51,486 nucleotides of DNA from Alphaproteobacteria bacterium (GTDB lineage Bacteria > Pseudomonadota > Alphaproteobacteria > Caulobacterales > Hyphomonadaceae), in the NCBI GenBank assembly GCA_018830285.1, contig JAHJSB010000011.1, positions 1 through 51,486 of the forward strand. The letters run 5' to 3'. Within the stretch, counting starts at the first letter, position 1. The number at the start of each line of letters is the position of its first letter. Below the pieces are notes generated by a model. The model did not search any database. It saw nothing but the letters and a program-made list of their open reading frames with translations, and was not told the DNA's origin. The position numbers were made by a program, and so were the translations under genes. Shown piece after piece: positions 1 to 7,954 of this stretch.

Positions 1-114
1 GACGCCGTGGTTCTGGCCTTCGGAGTCGATGAGCTGGACCGTCGGGGTCCGGATATTCTGGTTCGCGCGGGGGCCTTCGTTGGCGGTTGGCGGCGCTCTG
101 AATGGTCTGCGAAT
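1..114 (-). CDS. infC: Translation initiation factor IF-3, N-terminal part, apparent ATT start
   Basis: The minus strand encodes 38 residues that match the N-terminal domain of IF-3, including VQLIDSEGQNHGV, and the gene runs off the left edge. IF-3 binds the 30S subunit and checks start-codon and initiator-tRNA pairing. The frame is open up to a TGA at 147-145, but there is no ATG, GTG or TTG between that stop and the conserved domain. The likely start is ATT at 114-112 (IRRPFRAPP...), preceded by AGGAG nine bases upstream. E. coli infC also uses AUU, which lets IF-3 repress its own translation; the same logic is inferred here. Identity is firm; the start codon is inferred from the missing alternatives and the ribosome binding site. 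Confidence 0.85.
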   Translation of the reverse strand, partial: MRRPFRAPPTANEGPRANQNIRTPTVQLIDSEGQNHGV

Positions 115-307
115 GGCTTTGGTCTCCTGATTAACTCGTGCGGTTCAGCCGGTTCCGGCGCACGAGTATGTATGTCTCGAGCGCAATGTCGTGATCGGCT
201 GGCCGGTGTCAATAGCATGGCTTTGCGAAAAAATCACCACAGGGCCGGCAACAGGTGTCCGAATCTTGTAAAAGATGCGGAAACGACGAAATGGGAGCGC
301 ACTGAAG

Positions 308-1105
308 ATGACGGAACCGGTCGCGAGCAAACTCGATGTGGGCACGGGCGCGGACATGCGTCCGATCGCGGCACTGACCCGCAGGGCAACGGCGAAAGGC
401 GCCGGATTGCCGGGCGTGGTCTGGCTCGGCGGCTACCGCTCGGACATGACCGGCTCAAAGGCCGAAGCGCTGTGCCAGCAGGCCGGGCGCAACGGGCAAG
501 CCTGCCTGCGGTTCGACTATTCCGGTCACGGCGCTTCAGGCGGCAGCTTTCGGGAGGGGACGATTTCGCGGTGGCTGGAGGAGAGTCTCGCAGCGTTCGA
601 GCATTACACGTCGGGCCCGCAGATCCTCGTCGGCTCGTCGATGGGCGGCTGGATTGCGCTGCGCATGGTGCAGGAACTGAATGCGCGCGGCCAGGGTGAC
701 CGAGTGGCCGGACTGGTGCTGATCGCGCCGGCGCCCGACTTCACGCTGGAACTGATGGAGCCGGAACTGACGGACGCGCAACGCGCTGCGCTCGAGCGGG
801 ACGGCTATTACGAGGAACCCACGCCCTACGGACCCGATCCGAACGTCTTTACCCGGGCGCTTTTCGAGGACGGCCGCAGGAACCGGGTGCTGGACGGGCT
901 GATCGAGACCGGCGCGCCGGTCCACATCATCCAGGGCATGGCGGACCCGGACGTGCCGTGGCGGCATGCGCTGCGGCTTGTCGAGCACCTGCCGTCGGAA
1001 AATGTCACGGTGACGCTGATCCGCGACGGCGACCACCGGCTGTCGCGGGACGAGGACATTGCCCGGATTCTCGCGGCCGTGGACGGGATCGCGGCCGGGA
1101 ACTGA
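308..1105 (+). CDS. Alpha/beta hydrolase
   Basis: A 265-residue cytoplasmic alpha/beta-hydrolase-fold protein. The nucleophile elbow G-S-S-M-G places the catalytic serine at Ser111; Asp213 or Asp215 (in MADPDVPW) and His243 (in DGDHRLS) complete a triad in the expected order. The substrate cannot be told from sequence; the family includes carboxylesterases and acyl hydrolases. I chose ATG 308 because GGGAG lies about ten bases upstream and the residues before it in the same frame are unlike the family; an upstream ATG at 275 is possible. The gene is divergent from infC, with 193 bases between the two starts that must hold both promoters. Confidence 0.85.
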   Translation: MTEPVASKLDVGTGADMRPIAALTRRATAKGAGLPGVVWLGGYRSDMTGSKAEALCQQAGRNGQACLRFDYSGHGASGGSFREGTISRWLEESLAAFEHYTSGPQILVGSSMGGWIALRMVQELNARGQGDRVAGLVLIAPAPDFTLELMEPELTDAQRAALERDGYYEEPTPYGPDPNVFTRALFEDGRRNRVLDGLIETGAPVHIIQGMADPDVPWRHALRLVEHLPSENVTVTLIRDGDHRLSRDEDIARILAAVDGIAAGN

Positions 1106-1157
1106 GCGGCAGCCCCGCTGCCGCCGATAGGCCCCGCGCGAGCCGGAAATGCTCGCG
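1106..1157 (+). terminator. Two GC-rich hairpins after the hydrolase gene
   Basis: Directly after the hydrolase stop codon there is a perfect 7-bp stem (GCGGCAG / CTGCCGC, loop 1113-1117), followed by a second 7-bp stem (CGCGAGC / GCTCGCG, 1137-1143 and 1151-1157). Neither has a clear run of T, so intrinsic termination is uncertain. They may instead be a 3-prime stability structure. Confidence 0.35.
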
Positions 1158-1312
1158 GGTCCTGGCCCCCTGCTCTCAAGGCGTCGGCCTGAAAATGTCC
1201 CGGAACGGATCACAAACCGCCCCTGCCGGCAGGTGTGATGCAAATGCCGCGGGCGGTAACCATGTCTCGACAAGGATGCGGCCGCGCCGTTGACTCTTCC
1301 GCCCATACGATC

Positions 1313-1328
1313 TTAACTCTTTGTTAAC
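1313..1328 (+). promoter_or_regulatory. Candidate CtrA box
   Basis: The sequence TTAACTCTTTGTTAAC fits the alphaproteobacterial CtrA consensus TTAA-N7-TTAA(C) exactly. It ends 29 bases before the start of the BTLCP protease gene, in otherwise GC-rich DNA. Binding is inferred from the motif only. Confidence 0.5.
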
Positions 1329-1357
1329 GAAATGGGACGGCGTGGAGTAGACCGGCG

Positions 1358-1966
1358 ATGTTATGCGGACCGGGACGAGCAAGGCGGGCAATGATTGCCC
1401 TGTTGGCGTCGATTGTGATGCCAGCGGGCGCGATGGCTTCCGGCCTATCGATGCAGGTCGGGCGGGTGACATCGCAGCCAATCGGGCACTACGAGTTCTG
1501 CAAGAAGTTCACGTCGGAATGCGAGCCGGTCAAGGGATCAGGCGCCGCGCCGAAGGTGACCGATTACGGCTGGGACGTGATCCGGGAAATCAACCGCGCG
1601 GTCAATTTCTCGGTGATGCCGAAGACCGATCTGGAGCTGTTCGGCAAGGAAGAGGTCTGGACCTATCCCAACGTGGCCGGCGACTGCGAGGACTATGTGC
1701 TGCTCAAGCGCCACATGCTGATCGAGCGCGGGTTTTCGCCCGCCGACACCCTTATCACGGTGGTCCGCAAACCCGACGGTGAAGGTCATGCGGTGCTGAC
1801 GCTGAGAACCTCCGAAGGCGATTTCGTGCTCGACAATCTGGTCGACGAGGTCAAAAACTGGCGCGAAACGCCCTACAGCTATCTCAAGCGTCAGGCGTCG
1901 ACCAATTCCGGACGCTGGGTCACCATCGAGAACGGCTCCGACGTTCTGGTCGGCGCGCTGGACTGA
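1358..1966 (+). CDS. BTLCP transglutaminase-like cysteine protease, exported
   Basis: A 202-residue protein of the bacterial transglutaminase-like cysteine proteinase family (COG3672). An N-terminal hydrophobic stretch (MIALLASIVMPAGAMA) looks like a signal peptide, so it should act in the periplasm. The catalytic triad is visible: Cys110 in GDCEDY, His144 in GHAVL and Asp159 in LDNL. Relatives of the LapG type cleave surface adhesins, while many BTLCPs stand alone with unknown substrates; no adhesin gene is next to this one. An internal ATG at 1391 would give a shorter signal peptide. A CtrA-like box lies just upstream, suggesting cell-cycle or motility-linked expression. Confidence 0.85.
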   Translation: MLCGPGRARRAMIALLASIVMPAGAMASGLSMQVGRVTSQPIGHYEFCKKFTSECEPVKGSGAAPKVTDYGWDVIREINRAVNFSVMPKTDLELFGKEEVWTYPNVAGDCEDYVLLKRHMLIERGFSPADTLITVVRKPDGEGHAVLTLRTSEGDFVLDNLVDEVKNWRETPYSYLKRQASTNSGRWVTIENGSDVLVGALD

Positions 1967-1996
1967 GACTGCACGACTGCACCGACAGAGATGATG

Positions 1997-3226
1997 TCAG
2001 GCAGTTGGCGCGGCCACTCCTGCGGCGGCCCGTTTTTCAATCACGTACAGAGCCCAGGATGCCATCACGCCCACGGCGGCCACCAGCATGAGCAGTGCGA
2101 GCGTCAATCCGATGCCGGCATGGCTGATGGCCAGCGCCGTGCAGACCGGCGCGCCGGCCATCGCGAACAGGCGAAACATGGCGAGATTGCCGGTCATGGC
2201 GCCGTAACCCTCGGTGCCGAACAGCCGGGCTGGAAGAATGGCGCGGGCGATGAAATTCAATCCCTGACCGATGCCGAAGCTGACGGCAAACGCGATCACG
2301 ACCAGTTCCCCGCCGAACCAGAGCCCGGCCACCAGGCACGCCAGGCCCGTGAGCAGGGTCGTGCTCGAGATCACGCCGACCACCGACGAGGAAACCCGCT
2401 CTCCGGTGAGCATCTCGACCAGCCTTGCTGCCACCTGCATCGGACCTATGACAGCGCCGGCCAGCGCCGCCAGGGCTGCGCCACGGCCCATCTCGTCCAG
2501 GATCAGGAAGAAGGACGTGTGCACGGCGGACATCAGGAAACTGCCTCCGGCAAAGGCAATGGCCATGAACACGAATGCCGGCATCCGGTTTCCAGGTCTC
2601 AGCAGGCCGGGGTCGCGGTTCTCCACAGGCGCGGGGCGAGGAGTGTCACGCGTCCTGATGACACCCGGAACCGAGGCGTGGATCGGCAGGGCGATGAGCA
2701 GATTGACCGCGGCAAGCACCAGGCAGACGCCGCGCCAGTCCATGAAGCCGAGCAGCCAATGAATGAGCGGCCAGAAGACGGTCGAGGCAAAGCCGGCAAC
2801 CAGCGTGACATGGGCGATGGGGCGCCGGGCATGACGTCCGTGAATGGCGGTCAATGCCGCAAAACCGGTTTCATACTGAACCATGCGGGAGGCGAATTCG
2901 ATCACCAGCATGGCAACAACGAACCCGGCCATGGACTGGACCTGCGACAGGTTGGCGAGCGCAAGCGCTGCCAGACATGATCCCATCACCATCACCGGCC
3001 GTGCGCCAAAACGATCCATGGCCCGCCCGACCAGCGAAGCCGTCACGGCGCTGGTCAGCAGGGCCGCGGAAAAGACCCCGAACACAAAACCCGTGCTCCA
3101 GCCCTGCGCGCGGGCGATTTCCGGTCCAAGAATGGCAAAGGGGTAATACAGCGTGCCGTAGCCAATCGTCATAGATATGCCGATCAGCAGCGTCAGCGGC
3201 TCGACGCGGCGGGACGAACGGATCAC
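1997..3226 (-). CDS. MFS permease
   Basis: A major facilitator superfamily membrane protein with about twelve hydrophobic segments, beginning with PLTLLIGISMTIGYGTLYY. The loop between helices 2 and 3 carries the MFS signature (GRAMDRFGARPVM). Substrate unknown. The frame is open to an ATG at 3340, but that start would overlap the upstream dehydratase gene by 59 bases and add about 38 residues unlike a transporter. I chose GTG at 3226, which puts the first membrane helix about ten residues from the N terminus; this choice is an inference. It is the last gene of a two-gene minus-strand group. Confidence 0.75.
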   Translation of the reverse strand: MIRSSRRVEPLTLLIGISMTIGYGTLYYPFAILGPEIARAQGWSTGFVFGVFSAALLTSAVTASLVGRAMDRFGARPVMVMGSCLAALALANLSQVQSMAGFVVAMLVIEFASRMVQYETGFAALTAIHGRHARRPIAHVTLVAGFASTVFWPLIHWLLGFMDWRGVCLVLAAVNLLIALPIHASVPGVIRTRDTPRPAPVENRDPGLLRPGNRMPAFVFMAIAFAGGSFLMSAVHTSFFLILDEMGRGAALAALAGAVIGPMQVAARLVEMLTGERVSSSVVGVISSTTLLTGLACLVAGLWFGGELVVIAFAVSFGIGQGLNFIARAILPARLFGTEGYGAMTGNLAMFRLFAMAGAPVCTALAISHAGIGLTLALLMLVAAVGVMASWALYVIEKRAAAGVAAPTA

Positions 3227-3281
3227 AACACCCGCCGGACGAGCGCCACGTTCCCTGCCGTCGGGAATGAGGCCCGGAGCA

Positions 3282-5186
3282 TCATTCCGCCAGCGCGCCC
3301 ATTCCGGTGACGCGACGCAGGAACTCGGCCAGTGCGGCATGATCTTCGCTGGCGATCAACTGCCGGAGTTCGCCATACATTTCCGCGATGTCGAGTCCGT
3401 CAGGCGCGGATTCCGCCGCAACGGAGATCTTCTGATGCGATGTCGGGCTTGCCGCCTCGACCGAAAAATACAGCTCTTCGTGCAGTTTCTCGCCGGGACG
3501 CAACCCGATTTCCTGGATGGCGATATCCCCATTCGGGTTGGTTTCGTCGCACAGCGTCAAGTTGGACAACCTCACCATCTTGATCGCCAGGTCTTTGATA
3601 CGGACCGCACTGCCCATGTCGAGCAGGAAGATGCGGCCCGGGAACTTGCCGCTTTCGTCATTGCGGCGCGCAAGACTGCCAGCCTGGATCACCAGTTGCG
3701 CCGCTTCCTCGATCGACATGAAATAGCGCGTGGTTTCCGCATGGGTCAGCGTGATGGGGCCACCATTGCGGATCTGCTCCTTGAAGAGCGGAATGACCGA
3801 GCCACTGGAGCCGATGACGTTTCCAAACCGGACCGCGCAAAAGACCTTGCCGTTCCCGTTCAGTGTCGCCTTCTGGGCGAAATCCTGGACAATGAGCTCA
3901 GCGACACGCTTGGACGCCCCCATGACGCTTGACGGCCTGACAGCCTTGTCCGTCGATATCAGCACGAAGACCTCGACGTCGCTCTCATAGGCCGCTGACG
4001 CGACTGCGAAGGTTCCCAGGGCGTTGTTCTTCAACCCCTCGAACGGATTGGCCTCGACCAGCGGCACATGCTTGTAGGCCGCGGCGTGGAACACTGTCTG
4101 GACGCCATGCTCGCGTATCACCCTGCGCATAAGGGCCGAATCGTCGACGGATCCGAGCACCGCAATCTTTTCGAAGCCGGTCTGCCTGGCCAGTTCCCGG
4201 TCAATCTGGTAGAGCGCGAACTCGCTTGAATCCAGCATGATCAGCTTCGACACGCCGACGGCGCTCAACTGCCGGCACAGCTCGGACCCGATCGAGCCGC
4301 CGGCGCCGGTGACCAGAACAACCTTGCCGCGGGTGTTGGCTTCCATAAGGCCATGCTCGGGAGACACGGCATCGCGGCCCAGTAGGTCACCGATCTCGAC
4401 ATCGCGGATGAGGTCGACCGTGTGCTTGCCATCGGCGATGTCGACAAAGGCGGGAAGGATGCGAACCCGCAAACCGAGGTTGCTCAAGCGCTCGACAACC
4501 TCGGCCCGGCGAGCGGAGTTGGCGCTCCGCATCGTGATGATGCCCTCGCTGATGCCTCGCCGTTCAATCAACCGCTCGATGTTTGCCGGATTGTCTATCC
4601 GGATGCCGCCAATCGTGGCCCCCCACAGCGTCGGATCGTCATCGACCTGGAAGATCGTGATCCTGTTGCTGCTCTGTTTCAGCGTCGCGGCAATCTGGCG
4701 GCCGGCATCGCCTGCGCCATAGACCAGAATGTTTCTTCGCTGGGTCTGCTCCTGGGTGAATTCGAGGATCAGCCATCGCGAGATGTAGCGGAAGCCGGAA
4801 ACCAGCAGCAGGGACAGGAGCCAGAAAATCACCGGAACTGTCCGCGGCACCAGGGTGGACCCTTCCAGCCGCGCCACATAGGCAACCACGGCCCAGAAGA
4901 TGGCGGTCAGCCCGACAGCCTTGAAAATGGTCCACAGCGCATGCTCACCGACATAGCGCGTGATCGAGGTATAGAGCCCGAACGCATACATGATGGGAAT
5001 ACCGATCAACGGCGCCGCCAGCATGAGCATCACCTGGTTGATATCGGGATCGTAGAATGCGTTGAAACGAAGCGAATAGGCCAGCCACACCGCGCTGGAA
5101 AACAGAAAAAAATCGATAATGACCAGGATGAGCTGCTTGGAACGCCGGCTTATTGCAGCAAGCCAGTGGATCACCTTACGAATCAT
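3282..5186 (-). CDS. FlaA1/WbpM-type nucleotide-sugar 4,6-dehydratase, membrane-anchored
   Basis: A 634-residue polysaccharide biosynthesis protein of the CapD/WbpM/PglF class. Residues 15-135 hold about four membrane helices. A first Rossmann-like domain starts near residue 152 (ILVYGAGDAG), and the catalytic short-chain dehydrogenase domain starts near 290 (TGAGGSIG 293-300). The active site has the family's S-M-K form rather than S-Y-K: STDKAV at 411-416, Met422 and Lys426 in MGASK. Such enzymes convert UDP-GlcNAc to its 4-keto-6-deoxy form, the first step to bacillosamine, FucNAc or QuiNAc. The frame is open to 5348; ATG 5186, preceded by AAGAAGAGA, fits the family N terminus better. Confidence 0.88.
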   Translation of the reverse strand: MIRKVIHWLAAISRRSKQLILVIIDFFLFSSAVWLAYSLRFNAFYDPDINQVMLMLAAPLIGIPIMYAFGLYTSITRYVGEHALWTIFKAVGLTAIFWAVVAYVARLEGSTLVPRTVPVIFWLLSLLLVSGFRYISRWLILEFTQEQTQRRNILVYGAGDAGRQIAATLKQSSNRITIFQVDDDPTLWGATIGGIRIDNPANIERLIERRGISEGIITMRSANSARRAEVVERLSNLGLRVRILPAFVDIADGKHTVDLIRDVEIGDLLGRDAVSPEHGLMEANTRGKVVLVTGAGGSIGSELCRQLSAVGVSKLIMLDSSEFALYQIDRELARQTGFEKIAVLGSVDDSALMRRVIREHGVQTVFHAAAYKHVPLVEANPFEGLKNNALGTFAVASAAYESDVEVFVLISTDKAVRPSSVMGASKRVAELIVQDFAQKATLNGNGKVFCAVRFGNVIGSSGSVIPLFKEQIRNGGPITLTHAETTRYFMSIEEAAQLVIQAGSLARRNDESGKFPGRIFLLDMGSAVRIKDLAIKMVRLSNLTLCDETNPNGDIAIQEIGLRPGEKLHEELYFSVEAASPTSHQKISVAAESAPDGLDIAEMYGELRQLIASEDHAALAEFLRRVTGMGALAE

Positions 5187-5451
5187 AATCGAAGTCTCTT
5201 CTTGATGTTCAATTCGCTGTCGAAATTCGAAGTCAGATAGGCCGCTCAATGGCACAGCCCCCGGCGCTTGGCAACTCAGTCCTCGCTGGTTTGGTGGTTG
5301 CGCAACCGCAACAGACATCTTCTTTGCGATCCTGCCAAGCAGCGCCAATAGCGCCGAAAACCATGACGGTCCGTACTAACATGCCCTCATCGCAGGCTAT
5401 TTCGGGTCTGCCGCCCGGTTGCAGCTTCGACCTGCGGACCGCCGGGCCGCC

Positions 5452-6435
5452 TCAGGCATTGCCGATCAGCAAGCCCGCGGCAAAGACCAGGGCGCCGCCC
5501 AGGACCACCTGGAAGATCGCCCTGCTCCATGGCGTCTCCATCCAGTGGTTCTGGATCCAGGCGATGGCCCAGAGTTCGACGAAGACCACCGCGATGGCAA
5601 CGGAGGTGGCGATGGTGAAATCCGGGATCAGGTAGGGGAGCGCGTGACCAAGACCGCCGATCGCGGTCATGATGCCTGACGCCAGCCCGCGCTTGAGCGG
5701 CGATCCGCGTCCGGAGATCACCCCGTCGTCATGGGCGGCTTCGGTGAAGCCCATGGAAATCCCGGCGCCGACGGATGCCGACAGTCCGACCAGAAAGGTT
5801 GTCCAGGTGTCGCCGGTGGCAAACGCGGTGGCGAAGATCGGCGCAAGGGTGGAAACCGAGCCGTCCATCAATCCCGCCAGCCCGGGCTGGACATAGGTCA
5901 GGATGAACTTGCGGCGGGCGGTCTCCGCTTCTTCGGACTTCACGTCTTCGGGCGTGTGCTCGAGGCCGAGCCGGCGCGCCAGCGATTCATGGCTCTTTTC
6001 CGCCAGCGCGAGGTCGCCGAGCAACTTGCGGGTGTCGGCGTCCGAGGCGCGGCCCGCGGCGGCAAGATAGAAATTGTGGGCCTGGGCCTCCATGTCCTCG
6101 GCGATCTGGCGGATCTTGTCGACTGACTGGTTTTTCACCAGCCAATCCGGCTTGCGCTCGTAAAACCCGCGTACATGCTCGCGGCGAATGAGAGGAATGC
6201 GATCTCCGAAGCGCGCCTTGTGGCGCTCGATCAGCCGCGCGCGGTGCACGCTTTCCTCGGCCGCCATCTCCTCGAACACCCTGGCCGATTGCGGATAGTC
6301 ATCTCTCAGGTGATCCGCGTAGGCGAGGTAGATGCGCGAATCGTCCTCTTCGGACGATATCGCCAAAGCGAGGATTTCCTGCTCGCTCAGGGAGTTGAAG
6401 GACCTGCGGTTGAAACCGAGAATACGATTGAGCAT
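5452..6435 (-). CDS. mbfA: Membrane-bound ferritin, rubrerythrin-VIT1 fusion
   Basis: A 327-residue two-domain protein. Residues 15-165 form a rubrerythrin/ferritin-like four-helix domain with Glu and His iron ligands (EEDDSRIYLAYADHL, AAEESVHRARL, EAQAHNFYLAAA, EKSHESLARRL). Residues 180-327 form a VIT1-like membrane domain (GLAGLMDGSVSTLAPIFATAF). Length and layout match MbfA of Agrobacterium and Bradyrhizobium, an inner-membrane iron exporter that protects against iron and peroxide stress and is repressed by Irr at low iron. An iron-control palindrome lies 14 bases upstream of the ATG. The start is supported by GTGAGGG. Confidence 0.92.
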   Translation of the reverse strand: MLNRILGFNRRSFNSLSEQEILALAISSEEDDSRIYLAYADHLRDDYPQSARVFEEMAAEESVHRARLIERHKARFGDRIPLIRREHVRGFYERKPDWLVKNQSVDKIRQIAEDMEAQAHNFYLAAAGRASDADTRKLLGDLALAEKSHESLARRLGLEHTPEDVKSEEAETARRKFILTYVQPGLAGLMDGSVSTLAPIFATAFATGDTWTTFLVGLSASVGAGISMGFTEAAHDDGVISGRGSPLKRGLASGIMTAIGGLGHALPYLIPDFTIATSVAIAVVFVELWAIAWIQNHWMETPWSRAIFQVVLGGALVFAAGLLIGNA

Positions 6436-6449
6436 GAGACCCTCACAAA

Positions 6450-6464
6450 TTAGAATGATTCTAA
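6450..6464. promoter_or_regulatory. Iron-control element (ICE), predicted Irr operator of mbfA
   Basis: TTAGAATGATTCTAA is a perfect 15-bp palindrome centred at 6457, matching the rhizobial ICE pattern (TTAGAA-N3-TTCTAA). It sits between the divergent genes mbfA and the papain-like gene, next to the mbfA ribosome binding site. Irr bound here would be expected to block mbfA at low iron. The motif is seen; binding is inferred. Confidence 0.8.
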
Positions 6465-6559
6465 ATTATGAGGTTCCGGCGCCGTTATCAAGCCGGGAAA
6501 ACGCAAAGTTGATCCCCGCCGGGTTGATCCGGGCCGCCGCGGCGTCCAAGTGTTTCAGC

Positions 6560-7408
6560 ATGACCGAAGCACGCGACATGAAAGACAGCCTGCTCGACCG
6601 CCTTGGAAGGTTTCTGGCGCGGCGGCTGCACTCAGCCAATCCGGGCTACGAACCCTACACGCCGTCCGACCCCGAAACGCTTTCGCGGACGCTGCAGGCC
6701 GGTGACGTTCTGCTGGTGGAGGGCAATGAGAAGGTGTCAGCCGCGATCAAGTATCTGACCCAGTCGACCTGGTCGCACGCCGCGCTCTATGTCGGCAATG
6801 CCCTGAAGCCCGGCGACGCCGGTTCCGAGGAATACCCGCAACTCGTCGAGGTCAATCTGGGCGAAGGCTGCGTTGCCGTGCCGCTGTCCAAATATGCCCG
6901 CTTCAACACGCGGATCTGCCGGCCTATGGGCCTGACCCCCGAGGATCGCGCTGCCGTGGTCTCCTACATGGTGGAACGGCTCGGCGTCCGCTACGACATG
7001 AAGAACATTTTCGACATGTTGCGCTATTTCTTCCCGACGCCGCCGGTGCCGGTGCGCTGGCGCCGACGGATGATTGCCTTTGGCTCGGGTGATCCGACCC
7101 GCGCCATCTGCTCCTCGATGATCGCCCAGGCTTTCCAATCAGTGTACTATCCGATCCTTCCCGAGATCATCCGCGCGCCGGGCAGGCAGCGGGCGGATTC
7201 GGACTATTCCCGCCGCGAGATCCTGCATATCAGGCATCATTCTCTGTTCGCGCCGCGGGATTTCGATCTCTCTCCCTACTTCAAGGTGGTCAAGCCGACA
7301 CTTGAATACGGCTTTGACTACAAGAGGATCGAGTGGGGGCACAAGCAATTGCCCGAGCCATTGCCCGAGCCAGGCGCAAGCCCGCAGACCTTGCCGCAAG
7401 GCGAGTGA
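6560..7408 (+). CDS. Permuted papain-like (YiiX/YebB-type) protein
   Basis: A 282-residue protein of the circularly permuted papain/NlpC-P60-like class. The histidine comes first (STWSHAALYVG, about residues 69-79) and the cysteine later (ICSSMIAQAF, about 180), the reverse of ordinary NlpC/P60 order. GDVLLVEGNEKVSAAIKYLTQ just before the histidine is typical of YiiX/YebB relatives, predicted amidases or peptidases acting on lipid or peptidoglycan-linked substrates. No signal peptide is evident. The tail has a short repeat (PEPLPEPG). Starts at 6560 and 6578 are both possible. It is divergent from mbfA, so the iron palindrome might also affect it. Confidence 0.75.
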   Translation: MTEARDMKDSLLDRLGRFLARRLHSANPGYEPYTPSDPETLSRTLQAGDVLLVEGNEKVSAAIKYLTQSTWSHAALYVGNALKPGDAGSEEYPQLVEVNLGEGCVAVPLSKYARFNTRICRPMGLTPEDRAAVVSYMVERLGVRYDMKNIFDMLRYFFPTPPVPVRWRRRMIAFGSGDPTRAICSSMIAQAFQSVYYPILPEIIRAPGRQRADSDYSRREILHIRHHSLFAPRDFDLSPYFKVVKPTLEYGFDYKRIEWGHKQLPEPLPEPGASPQTLPQGE

Positions 7409-7484
7409 TATCCGCGGGAGCGAGCCGGAACCGGCCTGCCGCCGGCGTTCACGACGTGGCGCCAGCGGAGATGTCTTGCATCAC

Positions 7485-7514
7485 GCTTGAGATGGGAGTA
7501 TTGATGTCTCAAGC
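7485..7514. promoter_or_regulatory. Inverted repeat, candidate operator of the XRE gene
   Basis: Perfect 8-bp arms GCTTGAGA (7485-7492) and TCTCAAGC (7507-7514) are spaced so that their centres lie 22 bases apart, about two helical turns. A related half-site recurs downstream: TCAAGCATGAG at 7509-7519 and TGAAGCATGAG at 7551-7561. The array lies 56 bases before the XRE gene and suits autoregulation by it. Inference from symmetry only. Confidence 0.45.
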
Positions 7515-7569
7515 ATGAGTATGCGAGTAGAATGCATCTATATGAAGCCTTGAAGCATGAGCCCACAGC

Positions 7570-7842
7570 ATGATCACCGCCGCACAGCTGCGCGCCGCCC
7601 GGGCGCTTCTCGGAATCGACCAGAAAAACCTTGCCGCGATGGCCGGGGTATCGCTGCCGACGGTTCAGCGGATGGAGGCCAGTGATGGCAATGTCCGGGG
7701 CACCATAGATACGCTCACCAAGGTGGCGGAGGCGCTCGACAAGGCCGGCATCGAACTCATCGGAGATCACGCGGCCAGCACCGCCGGTGGGCGCGGGGTC
7801 AGGCTGAAAACCCCGGCATCGGCATCCGCAACGCCGCACTGA
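7570..7842 (+). CDS. XRE-family helix-turn-helix regulator
   Basis: A 90-residue DNA-binding protein. Residues 3-62 form a Cro/C1-type helix-turn-helix (AQLRAARALLGIDQKNLAAMAGVSLPTVQRME), followed by a short low-complexity tail. The gene lies 112 bases upstream of a SulP permease on the same strand, so the two are probably co-transcribed, and control of the permease and of itself is inferred. Short XRE genes next to SulP permeases occur in other rhizobia, as I recall. ATG 7570 is the first codon of the conserved domain. Confidence 0.82.
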   Translation: MITAAQLRAARALLGIDQKNLAAMAGVSLPTVQRMEASDGNVRGTIDTLTKVAEALDKAGIELIGDHAASTAGGRGVRLKTPASASATPH

Positions 7843-7954
7843 ACATCAGTCAAGTCGCGACGGCGACCGCCGACAGCCCTGCCGACGATCCTGCCGCTCG
7901 AAGCTGCACGAAGAGAAACACAGACTCTGGCAATTTTGGCAACGGGCTCTCAAA

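Noticed and set aside
7..699. Plus-strand 230-residue frame at the left edge
   Set aside because: Its first part is antisense to infC and the rest is a shadow frame of the alpha/beta hydrolase; no family features.
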